Below are positions 53,988 to 62,665 of a DNA stretch of 64,000 nt, in pieces. Made by a program: the position numbers and the translations under genes. The stretch spans positions 682,001 through 746,000 of the forward strand of contig NZ_CP120677.1 in the NCBI RefSeq assembly GCF_029537395.1. Direction: 5' to 3'. The DNA is from Tissierella sp. Yu-01 (GTDB lineage Bacteria > Bacillota > Clostridia > Tissierellales > Tissierellaceae). Every line of letters begins with the position of its first letter. The stretch's first letter is position 1. The notes under the pieces are model-generated. The model ran no database searches and had not been told where the DNA came from. It was given only the letters and a program-made list of their open reading frames with translations.

Positions 53988-55667
53988 ATGCTTAAAGAAT
54001 TAAGCATTAAAAATTTTGCAATAATTGATGATGTAAAAGTAGATTTTACAAAAGGTCTAAATTTATTGACGGGTGAGACAGGCTCTGGTAAATCTATTAT
54101 AATAGAAGCACTTGAGATTGTATTAGGCGGGAGAAGTAGTAAGGATTTAATTAGATCTGGTGAAGATAAAGCCATAATTGAGGCATTATTTTTTATTGAT
54201 GAAGATATAATTGAAATAATTAGAGAAAACGGGTTTGATTCTGAGGAGAATGTTCTGATCTTGACTAAAGAGATATTTAAGAATTACCCAAGCATCTCAA
54301 GGATCAATGGGAGGCCAATTACCATTAACTTATTAAGAAATATTACTTCCAAATTGATTGATATATTTGGCCAACATGAACACCAATCTTTATTGAATAT
54401 ATCTAATCATCAATTATTAATCGATAGTTTTGGAGATACAGAATTTAACGAATTGCTAGGCAAAATACAACAAAATTATGAATTATATAGTATAGAAAAG
54501 AAAAAATTAAATGAGCTAAATATTTCCTCACATGAAAGAGAAAGAGAAATTGACTTATTAAAATTTCAAATTGATGAAATTGAAGAAGCTAACTTAACTA
54601 CTGAAGATGATGAGAAAATTGAAGTAGAGTTTAATAGAGTATCTAACATAGTTAATATCATAACTGGTTTAAATCAAATTATTGGACTTATAAGCGGGAC
54701 AAACTATGATAATAATTCAATTCTCGATTTAATTGATCGAACAATATCTATACTAAATAATGTATGTAAATATGATAAAGGACTAGAATCATATTTAAAT
54801 AGATTACAAGATATTAGGTATGAAATGCAAGATTTATCTCGAGGATTTGACACTTATGCTGAAGGTTTAGAAGTAGATGAGGAAAAACTTCTATTTTTAA
54901 ATGCAAGATTAGATATCGTAAACAAGCTAAAGAAAAAATATGGTCTTACTGTTAATAAGATTTTAGAATATAAAAATAATATAAACGAACAATATGAAAA
55001 ATTAATAAATTATGAAAATGAAATTGAAAAAATCAAAAAAAATATTTCTAAGTATGAAGTTATATTAGCGAAGGATTCTGAATTATTAAGCAATAAAAGA
55101 AAAATAATTGCAGAAAAATTTGAAAGTTTGATTTCTAAAGAATTAGAAGAGCTTAATATGAATAATGTGATATTTAAAGTTAATTTTGATAAGAAGCCCA
55201 AATTTTCAGCAACAGGATTAGATAGTATAGAATTTTTAATATCTACTAATCCCGGTGAAACACTAAAGCCAATTTCAAAAATAGTTTCAGGGGGAGAAAT
55301 GTCAAGAATTATGCTAGGATTTAAAAGTATAATTGCTGATAATGACAGAATTCCTACTTTAATATTCGATGAAATAGATACTGGAATAAGTGGTAGAACT
55401 GCACAGGTTGTGGGAGAAAAAATAAAAAGAATTTCTCATAATCATCAAGTTATTTCAATTTCCCATTTACCTCAAATAGCTGCTTTAGCAGATAGCCACT
55501 ATGTGATAGATAAAAATATTATTAACGGAAAGGCTCAAACAAATATCAAAAAATTATCGGATAATGAAAGAGTCAAAGAGATGGCAAGATTGTTAGGTGG
55601 AGTAAATGTCACAGAAACAACACTTAATCATGCAAAGGAAATGTTAGAAATGTCAAAAAAAATTTAA
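53988..55667 (+). CDS. recN: DNA repair protein RecN
   Basis: A 559-residue SMC-like ATPase acting at double-strand breaks. The start LKELSIKNFAIIDDVKVDF and Walker A TGETGSGKSIIIEAL near residue 29 are canonical. Long coiled coils span about 160-370. The ABC signature VSGGEMSRIMLGFK and Walker B PTLIFDEIDTGISGRTAQ are present. The ATG at 53988 follows TGGAGG; longer frames from 53928 run through the structured repeat and are rejected. A terminator follows. Confidence 0.95.
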   Translation: MLKELSIKNFAIIDDVKVDFTKGLNLLTGETGSGKSIIIEALEIVLGGRSSKDLIRSGEDKAIIEALFFIDEDIIEIIRENGFDSEENVLILTKEIFKNYPSISRINGRPITINLLRNITSKLIDIFGQHEHQSLLNISNHQLLIDSFGDTEFNELLGKIQQNYELYSIEKKKLNELNISSHEREREIDLLKFQIDEIEEANLTTEDDEKIEVEFNRVSNIVNIITGLNQIIGLISGTNYDNNSILDLIDRTISILNNVCKYDKGLESYLNRLQDIRYEMQDLSRGFDTYAEGLEVDEEKLLFLNARLDIVNKLKKKYGLTVNKILEYKNNINEQYEKLINYENEIEKIKKNISKYEVILAKDSELLSNKRKIIAEKFESLISKELEELNMNNVIFKVNFDKKPKFSATGLDSIEFLISTNPGETLKPISKIVSGGEMSRIMLGFKSIIADNDRIPTLIFDEIDTGISGRTAQVVGEKIKRISHNHQVISISHLPQIAALADSHYVIDKNIINGKAQTNIKKLSDNERVKEMARLLGGVNVTETTLNHAKEMLEMSKKI

Positions 55668-55676
55668 ATATTTTTT

Positions 55677-55708
55677 AAAAGCAACTATGATTAGTTGCTT
55701 ATTTTTTT
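55677..55708 (+). terminator. Terminator after recN
   Basis: AAGCAACTA and TAGTTGCTT around TGAT, followed by A and seven T. Confidence 0.9.
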
Positions 55709-55841
55709 GGAATTTTAGATTTTTGTTAACATTTTTCTTAATTTTTGATGAGAATAAATAGAGTCTAAAAAGGCTAAATTATTATTGCATTAATAAATTT
55801 GGAGGTGAGATAAAAAAATTTTTTAAGGAGAGTGTTGCTAT

Positions 55842-57095
55842 TTGGGTAGATTTAAACTTAAAGCTAAGTATCTCTTCATTTTTATAATCATATTAGTTTT
55901 AGGTTTTACTTTACAACTAAGTCAGATACTATTTTATCCCTCTAATTTTAAAATTATTAAAGGGGAGAATAAGAATTTAAATATATCCTTTCCTTTTTCG
56001 TTAGATAATTCAGAATTAGGTATAGTTGACACAATATATAATGAAGGAAACAAATCCTTAACATTGAATGGTATAGATGAAGGAAATACACATCTTAAGG
56101 TAAAATTATTGGGATTGATTCCAGTAAAAAACTATAATGTTAATGTAGTTGACAGACCCATGGTTATCCCAGGCGGGAATGCAATTGGTGTAAGAATGAA
56201 CACTAAGGGTGTTTTAGTAGTAGCTGTTACTGATGTCATTGATATTAATGGAAATAGAGTAAGTCCTGCTAGAGATGCTGGACTTAAAGTTGGAGATAGT
56301 ATTATTGAAATAAATGGAGAAAAGATCGTAAGTTCAGAGCAAGTTGTTAAAATATTAAATGAAATTAAAAATGAAGAAGTAGAAATTTTAGTGCTAAGAA
56401 ATAAAGGCGAATTTAAAACCCTTAGCAAAGCCGTAAAATGTCTACAGGACAATGCATATAGATTAGGTATTTGGGTTAGAGATAAGACGTCTGGTATAGG
56501 TACTATGACTTATTATAATGAAGAAACGAATACCTTTGGAGCTTTAGGACATGGAATCACAGATATGGATACAGGAAAGCTACTGACAGTGGAAAAAGGT
56601 CTAGTGATGAATGCTAAAATTTCAGATGTTGAGCAAGGAAAAAAAGGAACACCTGGTGAAATAAGAGGTGTTTTTTATAAGACAGATGAGGTTTTAGGTG
56701 AAATAAAAGGAAATACTGATTTTGGAATTTATGGTAGCTTAATTGATAATAATGGTGAATTAAAGAGTAAAGAAAAGATCCCTATAGGATTTAAAGAAGA
56801 AGTAGAACTTGGAAAAGCATATATTTATACAACTTTAAAAAATAATGTAGTAGAAAAGTTTGAAATTGAAATAGTTAAGTTGGAAAATCAACAAATTCCA
56901 GACCAAAAAAGTATGATAATTAAAGTTACAGATAAACAACTCTTAGAAAAGACTGGCGGCATAGTTCAAGGCATGAGTGGAAGTCCAATAATACAGAATG
57001 ATAAATTAATTGGTGCAATAACCCATGTATTTGTTAATGATCCCACAAAAGGATATGGTTTATATATAGAATGGATGCTAGAGGAATTGTGGTAA
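55842..57095 (+). CDS. spoIVB: SpoIVB serine peptidase (S55)
   Basis: A 417-residue forespore-secreted protease that signals activation of pro-sigma-K. An N-terminal transmembrane/signal segment (YLFIFIIILVLGFTLQLSQ) is followed by a PDZ domain (about 115-200: SPARDAGLKVGDSIIEINGE). The S55 domain has ALGHGITDMDTGK and QGMSGSPIIQ (Ser near 379). Start is TTG with AAGGAG upstream. Directly upstream of spo0A as in all endospore formers. Its last codons form half of a perfect palindrome. Confidence 0.94.
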   Translation: MGRFKLKAKYLFIFIIILVLGFTLQLSQILFYPSNFKIIKGENKNLNISFPFSLDNSELGIVDTIYNEGNKSLTLNGIDEGNTHLKVKLLGLIPVKNYNVNVVDRPMVIPGGNAIGVRMNTKGVLVVAVTDVIDINGNRVSPARDAGLKVGDSIIEINGEKIVSSEQVVKILNEIKNEEVEILVLRNKGEFKTLSKAVKCLQDNAYRLGIWVRDKTSGIGTMTYYNEETNTFGALGHGITDMDTGKLLTVEKGLVMNAKISDVEQGKKGTPGEIRGVFYKTDEVLGEIKGNTDFGIYGSLIDNNGELKSKEKIPIGFKEEVELGKAYIYTTLKNNVVEKFEIEIVKLENQQIPDQKSMIIKVTDKQLLEKTGGIVQGMSGSPIIQNDKLIGAITHVFVNDPTKGYGLYIEWMLEELW

Positions 57096-57123
57096 GTCTT
57101 TAAGACTTACCACAATTTTTTTG
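57085..57123 (+). terminator. Terminator overlapping the end of spoIVB
   Basis: A 16-bp perfect palindrome (57085-57100 and 57102-57117) followed by TTTTT. The 5' arm encodes the last codons and stop of spoIVB. Confidence 0.9.
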
Positions 57124-57141
57124 AAAAAATTACTAAATTAA

Positions 57142-57168
57142 GAAGGAGTTTTTATTATAATGTCGAAT
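57142..57168 (+). promoter_or_regulatory. Sigma-H promoter with Spo0A box upstream of spo0A
   Basis: GAAGGAGTT (57142-57150), 13 bp, then CGAAT (57164-57168) matches sigma-H RWAGGAxxT-N13/14-HGAAT. TGTCGAA (57161-57167), the Spo0A box core, overlaps the -10. Agrees with known sigma-H and Spo0A control of spo0A in B. subtilis. The start codon is 43 bp downstream. Confidence 0.75.
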
Positions 57169-57211
57169 ATAACATAAACAACATAAATAGAATAAATCAG
57201 GGGGGATAATT

Positions 57212-58027
57212 ATGGAGAAGATTAAAGTTGCAATAGCAGATGATAATAAAGAGTTTTGTCATATTATTGCACAATTTATATCTGCTCAAGATGAATTTGA
57301 AGTTGTGGGAATAGCTAGAGATGGTATAGAGGCTTTAGATATTATAGAGAGAGAAAAGCCTAATGTTGTAGTATTGGATATTATTATGCCGCATCTAGAT
57401 GGATTAGGGGTATTAGAAAAGTTACATGAATCAGAAGAGGAGTACTTTCCAAAAGTAATAATTTTGTCTGCTGTAGGGCAAGATAAAATAACACAAAGAG
57501 CTATTGAATTGGGAGCTTCATATTATGTTGTTAAACCATTTGATTTCAAAATATTTATCAAACGTTTAAAGGAAACTGCCGAAATAAATAATGAAACATC
57601 GAATACAGAGGATAATATTACGAAATCTAATAATGAAGTTAAAAAATCTGTGAACAGTGAAAAAAATATGGAAACCAAAATTACTAAAATAATACAAGAA
57701 ATAGGAGTGCCAGCACATATTAAAGGGTACTTATATTTAAGAGAAGCTATAACTATGGTAATTGATGATATGGATTATTTAGGTGCTGTCACTAAGGAGT
57801 TGTACCCTTGTGTTGCAGAAAAGTTTAACACTACTTCAAGTAGAGTTGAAAGGGCTATAAGGCATGCTATAGAAGTCGCATGGAATAGAGGAAAGATAGA
57901 TACAATTGAAAGGATCTTTGGTTATACTGTAAATAATAATAAGGGAAAACCAACAAATAGCGAATTTATTGCATTAATTGCGGATAAATTAAGATTAGAA
58001 AAAGATACGTTAGATAAAGCATTATAG
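57212..58027 (+). CDS. spo0A: Sporulation master regulator Spo0A
   Basis: A 271-residue response regulator. The receiver domain has Asp10-Asp11, phosphoacceptor Asp56 in [13 protein letters not shown], Ser86 in ILSAVGQD and Lys108 in YVVKPF. A short acidic linker leads to the DNA-binding domain ([20 protein letters not shown], then [19 protein letters not shown]). Phosphorylated Spo0A binds TGTCGAA boxes, two of which are seen in this window. RBS GGGGGGAT. A terminator follows. Confidence 0.97.
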   Translation: MEKIKVAIADDNKEFCHIIAQFISAQDEFEVVGIARDGIEALDIIEREKPNVVVLDIIMPHLDGLGVLEKLHESEEEYFPKVIILSAVGQDKITQRAIELGASYYVVKPFDFKIFIKRLKETAEINNETSNTEDNITKSNNEVKKSVNSEKNMETKITKIIQEIGVPAHIKGYLYLREAITMVIDDMDYLGAVTKELYPCVAEKFNTTSSRVERAIRHAIEVAWNRGKIDTIERIFGYTVNNNKGKPTNSEFIALIADKLRLEKDTLDKAL

Positions 58028-58028
58028 A

Positions 58029-58064
58029 AAATTCTCCAACATTCTCCTGTTGGAGAATGTTTTT
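58029..58064 (+). terminator. Terminator after spo0A
   Basis: ATTCTCCAAC and GTTGGAGAAT around ATTCTCCT, then GTTTTT. Confidence 0.9.
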
Positions 58065-58122
58065 CTACATTTATTATGTTATAATGGTAGATATAAATAT
58101 TTAAGTAAATGGGAGGATTAAG

Positions 58123-58665
58123 ATGGTTTATGAAGAAAAGACCATGAAATGTGAACGAATATATGAAGGAAAAATCCTAAACTTAAGAATTGATACAGTT
58201 GAATTGCCTGAAAAAAAATATTCTAAGAGAGAGATAGTAGAACATCCTGGTGGTGTTGGGATAGTTACTATCACAGATGATAATAGTATAATATTAGTGA
58301 AACAATATAGAAAAGCAGTAAATAAAACGTTATTAGAGATTCCAGCAGGAAAACTTGAGGTAAATGAAGAACCTAGGGAGACTGCTATTAGAGAATTAAA
58401 AGAGGAAACTGGCTATGACGCTAAGGAATTAAAATATTTACTAGAATTTTATACCTCTCCTGGTTATTGTAATGAAAAAATTTATCTGTTTTTAGCAAGT
58501 GATTTAGTTGAAGGAGACCAAAAGTTAGATGAAGGCGAATACTGCGAGATAGTGAAATATAGTTTCGATGAATTGCTTAAAATGATTGATAGAGGAGAAA
58601 TTATTGATAGTAAAACTATAATAGGTATATTTGCTGCAAAAGATTATATCCAAAATAGAATATAG
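58123..58665 (+). CDS. NUDIX ADP-ribose pyrophosphatase (NudF-like)
   Basis: A 180-residue NUDIX hydrolase of the ADP-ribose pyrophosphatase group, releasing AMP and ribose-5-phosphate. The Nudix box runs from GKLEVNEEPRETAIRELKEE into TGYD (about residues 76-99). Upstream are VEHPGGVGIV and ILVKQYRKAVNKTLLEIPAG, and downstream FYTSPGYCNEKIYLFLA, all typical of NudF. RBS GGGAGG. Located between spo0A and spoIIM as in many Clostridia. Confidence 0.92.
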   Translation: MVYEEKTMKCERIYEGKILNLRIDTVELPEKKYSKREIVEHPGGVGIVTITDDNSIILVKQYRKAVNKTLLEIPAGKLEVNEEPRETAIRELKEETGYDAKELKYLLEFYTSPGYCNEKIYLFLASDLVEGDQKLDEGEYCEIVKYSFDELLKMIDRGEIIDSKTIIGIFAAKDYIQNRI

Positions 58666-58680
58666 AATATAGAGTTATAA

Positions 58681-58731
58681 AATCCTCCTAAATAGCATAG
58701 GAATATTATAGCCTTAATACAAAGGAGGATT
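58681..58731 (+). promoter_or_regulatory. Inverted repeat masking the spoIIM ribosome-binding site
   Basis: AATCCTCCT (58681-58689) is exactly complementary to AGGAGGATT (58723-58731), the Shine-Dalgarno sequence of spoIIM. The 33-nt loop has no T-run after it, so this looks more like translational masking than termination. Confidence 0.55.
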
Positions 58732-58735
58732 CATA

Positions 58736-59356
58736 TTGAATTTAATAAAATATAAAAAACTATTGAGTAATCATATAGAAAGTGGCTTTGTATTTTATTT
58801 TGCTTTATTACTTATTTTTTTAATTGGAATTATTATTGGTTCTTTGCTCATCAAAGCTATAGACTTTGATGTTCAGGATTCAATTTTAAATTTCAGTTGT
58901 ACATATTTCTATAACACGAATAAGGGTATTACATCAAATTTTAATATTTTTAAAACATCAGTGTTATTTAGAACTATTTTTGTTCTAATTATTTATATAG
59001 TAGGATTACTAAGTTTAGGTATTATTGTTCCATTACTAATATTTCTTCAAGGTGGAGTTTTGGGATTTAATGTTGGTTATCTAATAAATTCTTATGGTTT
59101 AAAGGGGTTTTTAGTTTCAATATTTAGCTACTATCCTCAATACTTACTTTATATTCCTTGTTTTATTGCTATAGGTGCATTTGCAATGACTATGGCTTTC
59201 AAGTATAAGATATCTACAACAAGAAAAGTAGTTAAAGTAAAAAGACTTGATATTATAGATTATACGATATTTATATTTATCTTTACTTTTATTATTTTAG
59301 TTGGAAGTCTATATGAAGGATTTATTTCCCCGATATTTTTAAATTTGTTAATTTAG
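58736..59356 (+). CDS. spoIIM: Stage II sporulation protein M
   Basis: A 206-residue integral membrane protein with about five hydrophobic helices, needed for engulfment with SpoIID and SpoIIP. The family core is seen in GGVLGFNVGYLINSYGLKGFL, and a helix lies near residues 180-200. Start is TTG after AAGGAGG; the SD is complementary to a sequence 33 nt upstream. The pdp gene follows 36 bp downstream. Confidence 0.9.
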   Translation: MNLIKYKKLLSNHIESGFVFYFALLLIFLIGIIIGSLLIKAIDFDVQDSILNFSCTYFYNTNKGITSNFNIFKTSVLFRTIFVLIIYIVGLLSLGIIVPLLIFLQGGVLGFNVGYLINSYGLKGFLVSIFSYYPQYLLYIPCFIAIGAFAMTMAFKYKISTTRKVVKVKRLDIIDYTIFIFIFTFIILVGSLYEGFISPIFLNLLI

Positions 59357-59392
59357 TATTTAAAATTTAGGATGTTACAAAGGAGGATTTGT

Positions 59393-60694
59393 ATGCTTGC
59401 AATAGAAATAATTGAAAAAAAGAAAAATGGGTTACAACTAACAAAGCATGAAATAGATTTTATGGTTGAGGGCTATACTAAGGGACTAATACCTGATTAT
59501 CAGATGTCAGCTTTTCTTATGTCTATCTATTTTCAAGGTATGACAAAAGAAGAAACCTCTAATTTAACTTTAGCTTATGTAAATTCAGGTGATAGAGTAG
59601 ACTTGTCTGCAATTAACGGGATAAAGGTGGATAAGCATTCAACAGGAGGAGTAGGTGACAAGATTAGTCTAATAGTTATACCTTTAGTTGCCTCTGTCGG
59701 TGTACCTGTAGCTAAAATGAGTGGTAGAGGCTTAGGACATACTGGAGGAACAATAGATAAGTTGGAATCTATTGAAGGGTTTAGAATTGAATTATCAGAA
59801 GAAGAATTTAATTATAATGTAAATAGTTATAAAATGGCCATTACAGGACAGTCGGCTAACTTAGTTCCCGCTGATAAAAAGACATATGCACTAAGAGATG
59901 TTACAGCTACCGTAAATAGTATTCCTTTGATCGCTAGTTCTGTTATGAGTAAAAAAATAGCCTCAGGTGCTGATGCTATTGTATTGGATGTTAAAGTTGG
60001 ATCAGGTGCATTTATGAAATCAATCGAACAAGCAAAAGAATTAGCACAAACAATGGTTGACATAGGGAACTCTCTAAATAGGAAAACAGTGGCAATATTA
60101 TCGAATATGAATCAACCATTAGGAAAAGAGGTAGGAAATGCTAATGAAATAAAAGAAGCCATTAAGGTACTTAAAGGTGAAGGTGAGGTTGATGAAACAA
60201 CTGTAGCATTAACTATAGCATCATATATGGCAGTTCTTGGTGGCGCATTTAATGAATTTGATATTGCTTATGAAAAACTTGAAAATATAATAAAATCTGG
60301 AGAAGCAATTGATAAATTTAAAGAGTTAATTAAGATTCAAGGCGGTAATCCTGAAATAGTTGATCATCCTAATAGATTACCTAAGCCTAAATACAGTATT
60401 GAAATTAAAGCAAACAAATCAGGTTATATATATAATATATATGCTGAAATAATAGGAATTTCAGCTATGTTACTTGGAGCAGGCAGAAGAACTAAAGAAG
60501 ATAAAATAGATTATGCTGCTGGTATCACATTGAATAAGAAAATTGGAGATAAGGTATCAATAGGTGAAACTATATGTATATTACATACAAATAAAGAAGA
60601 TTACAATGAAGCTTTAGAAAGAATTTTAGAGGCGTATATTATAAGTGATAATCAGCCTGCTAGAGAACAATTTATATATGAAATTATTAAGTAA
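59393..60694 (+). CDS. pdp: Pyrimidine-nucleoside (thymidine) phosphorylase
   Basis: A 433-residue enzyme cleaving thymidine, deoxyuridine or uridine with phosphate in nucleoside salvage. The signature GIKVDKHSTGGVGDKISLI lies near residue 78. SGRGLGHTGGTIDKLESI and KKIASGADAIVLDVKVGSGAF near 190 follow, and the C-terminal domain has LLGAGRRTKEDKID. The ATG at 59393 follows AAAGGAGG; an in-frame ATG at 59372 lacks an RBS. A terminator follows. Confidence 0.93.
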   Translation: MLAIEIIEKKKNGLQLTKHEIDFMVEGYTKGLIPDYQMSAFLMSIYFQGMTKEETSNLTLAYVNSGDRVDLSAINGIKVDKHSTGGVGDKISLIVIPLVASVGVPVAKMSGRGLGHTGGTIDKLESIEGFRIELSEEEFNYNVNSYKMAITGQSANLVPADKKTYALRDVTATVNSIPLIASSVMSKKIASGADAIVLDVKVGSGAFMKSIEQAKELAQTMVDIGNSLNRKTVAILSNMNQPLGKEVGNANEIKEAIKVLKGEGEVDETTVALTIASYMAVLGGAFNEFDIAYEKLENIIKSGEAIDKFKELIKIQGGNPEIVDHPNRLPKPKYSIEIKANKSGYIYNIYAEIIGISAMLLGAGRRTKEDKIDYAAGITLNKKIGDKVSIGETICILHTNKEDYNEALERILEAYIISDNQPAREQFIYEIIK

Positions 60695-60716
60695 AAGGAG
60701 CTTAGACTCCTTTTTT
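60693..60716 (+). terminator. Terminator after pdp
   Basis: AAAAGGAG and CTCC(T) arms around CTTAGA, followed by six T; the 5' arm begins right after the stop. Confidence 0.85.
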
Positions 60717-60804
60717 AATATATTTTTATAAGAATAACCAATACTATTTATGGTTAATATAATTTATGTCACAGTTAATCAAATATAGTATTGGAGGTAA
60801 TATA

Positions 60805-61953
60805 TTGAAAAAGAGATATCTTTCCATCTTTCTTGTTATGATAATAATTCTTAATCCAGTGGTATCGTTCGGTGAATTAGACATTACTAGTAAAGCTGTA
60901 TTACTAATGGATTATGGTACTGGTAAAACAATATTTGCTATTAATGAGCATGAAAAAATGCCACCTGCAAGTGTTACAAAAATTATGACTTTGTTATTAG
61001 CAATGGAAGCAATTGATAGTGGTAAACTTAATCTAGACAATAAAATTCCAATAAGTGATTACGCTGCTGGAATGGGTGGGACTCAGGTTTACCTAGAGCC
61101 TGGAGAAACTCAAAGAGTTGAAGATTTAATAAAAGCTGTAGCTATAAGGTCTGCAAATGATGCTGCTGTAGCATTAGGTGAAGCAATTAGTGGTACTAAT
61201 GAAGGATTTATAAAATTGATGAATGAAAGAGCCAAATCCTTGGGTATGAATGACACAAATTTTACTAATGCTAGCGGTTTGCCTGCTGATGATCATTATA
61301 CCACAGCTTACGATATTGCTTTAATGTCCAGAGAATTATTGAAACATACAGGTATACAAAAATATTTAACAACATATATGGATGATTTATTAGTAGGAAA
61401 AGAAAAAGATGATACACAGGTAATGGTTAATACAAATAGGTTGGTAAGAGATTATGATGGAACTACTGGCATAAAAACAGGGTCTACAAAAGCAGCTGGT
61501 TATTGTATATCAGCATCTGCTAAAAGAGGAGATTTACAGTTAATTGCAGTAATACTTGGTGGGCAAACAAGCGCTATAAGATTTAACGAAGCTAAAAAAC
61601 TTTTAGATTATGGATTTGCTAATTATGATTCAGTAACTATAGGAAAGAAAGATGATGTAATAATTACTGTTCCTATAGAAAAATCTAATTTAACATCAAT
61701 AGATTTGGTATTGGAAAGGGATGCAATTGCATTATTACCAAAAGGTAATAATGGTAAAATAGATAAACAAATAAATCATAATGAGAGTATTAGATCACCT
61801 ATTATGAAGGGTGATATATTAGGTGAATTAATTATTTCTGTAGATAACCAAGAAATTGACAGAATCAATCTAATATCTAAAAATGAAGTTAAAAGTGCTG
61901 GCTTTTTACTGCAATTTAAACGGACAGTACAAAGCTTTTTAACTGGAAAATAA
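60805..61953 (+). CDS. dacF: D-alanyl-D-alanine carboxypeptidase (DacF/PBP5 type)
   Basis: A 382-residue low-molecular-weight PBP trimming peptidoglycan peptides. A signal peptide (residues 1-23, ending VVSFG) is followed by the S11 domain with SVTK in MPPASVTKIM, SAN in AIRSANDAAVAL and KTG in GIKTGSTKAAGYC. The C-terminal beta domain runs from about 270. The TTG at 60805 follows TTGGAGG; an ATG upstream at 60766 is rejected. Next to spoIIM and spo0A, it may be forespore-expressed DacF, but promoter evidence is lacking. Confidence 0.88.
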   Translation: MKKRYLSIFLVMIIILNPVVSFGELDITSKAVLLMDYGTGKTIFAINEHEKMPPASVTKIMTLLLAMEAIDSGKLNLDNKIPISDYAAGMGGTQVYLEPGETQRVEDLIKAVAIRSANDAAVALGEAISGTNEGFIKLMNERAKSLGMNDTNFTNASGLPADDHYTTAYDIALMSRELLKHTGIQKYLTTYMDDLLVGKEKDDTQVMVNTNRLVRDYDGTTGIKTGSTKAAGYCISASAKRGDLQLIAVILGGQTSAIRFNEAKKLLDYGFANYDSVTIGKKDDVIITVPIEKSNLTSIDLVLERDAIALLPKGNNGKIDKQINHNESIRSPIMKGDILGELIISVDNQEIDRINLISKNEVKSAGFLLQFKRTVQSFLTGK

Positions 61954-61959
61954 TTATCT

Positions 61960-62042
61960 TAGCCTCGACTTTATATTGTCGAGGTTGTATAATGTTATTA
62001 ACGGGGCTAAAATAGTGAGTTTAGATGTTCTAGCCTCGTTAA
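61960..62042 (+). promoter_or_regulatory. Leader with mutually exclusive hairpins before the M50 protease
   Basis: Hairpin 1: AGCCTCGAC (61961-61969) with GTCGAGGTT (61978-61986). Hairpin 2: TTAACGGGGCTA (61998-62009) with TAGCCTCGTTAA (62031-62042). The 8-mer TAGCCTCG occurs in both (61960-61967 and 62031-62038), so CGGGGCTA can pair with either. A TATAAT at 61988-61993 may be a promoter -10. Neither hairpin has a T-run, so classical termination is doubtful. Confidence 0.5.
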
Positions 62043-62065
62043 GAATGAATAAGAGAGGTATGTTA

Positions 62066-62653
62066 ATGGACATATTATATAGTTTACCAGGGTTATTTAT
62101 CGCTATAGTATTTCATGAATTAGCACATGGATTAACTGCATATAAATTAGGTGATGATACTGCCAAAAGAGCTGGTAGACTTACTTTAAATCCTATCAAA
62201 CATATAGAACCATTAGGATTTATATTTATGCTTTTATTTCGTTTTGGATGGGCCAAGCCTGTTCCTATTAACCCATTAAAATTTAAAAACAGAAAGCGAG
62301 ACACTTTCTTAGTGTCAATTGCTGGTGTTATTACTAATTTTATATTAGCTCTATTATCTGCATTTATTTTAGAATATGCCCCTATAAAAAGTGAAATTAT
62401 ATTTGAAATGATATTTATTACATTATGGTATAATTTGATGCTGGGAGTATTTAATTTATTGCCATTTCCACCTTTAGATGGGTCAAAGATTGTAGCGTGT
62501 TTTTTACCTACTAAGTTGGAGTACTACTTTTATAAATATGAAAGATATTTTTATTTTATATTATTGTTATTAATTGCTACAGATTTAACTGATAGAATTA
62601 TGAGCCCAATAATAAATTTTGCATTGTTTTTAATAATAAAATTAATTAGTTGA
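62066..62653 (+). CDS. Site-2 protease-like M50 metallopeptidase
   Basis: A 195-residue M50B-type membrane metalloprotease. The zinc motif is FHELAHG (residues 16-22). The third ligand lies in NLLPFPPLDGSKI (near 135), and several hydrophobic helices are present. Such short family members are common in Clostridia beside scpAB; the substrate is unknown. The ATG at 62066 follows AGAGAGG; longer frames from 61976 pass through the structured leader. scpA follows after 12 bp. Confidence 0.88.
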   Translation: MDILYSLPGLFIAIVFHELAHGLTAYKLGDDTAKRAGRLTLNPIKHIEPLGFIFMLLFRFGWAKPVPINPLKFKNRKRDTFLVSIAGVITNFILALLSAFILEYAPIKSEIIFEMIFITLWYNLMLGVFNLLPFPPLDGSKIVACFLPTKLEYYFYKYERYFYFILLLLIATDLTDRIMSPIINFALFLIIKLIS

Positions 62654-62665
62654 ATGGAGTCTTTT

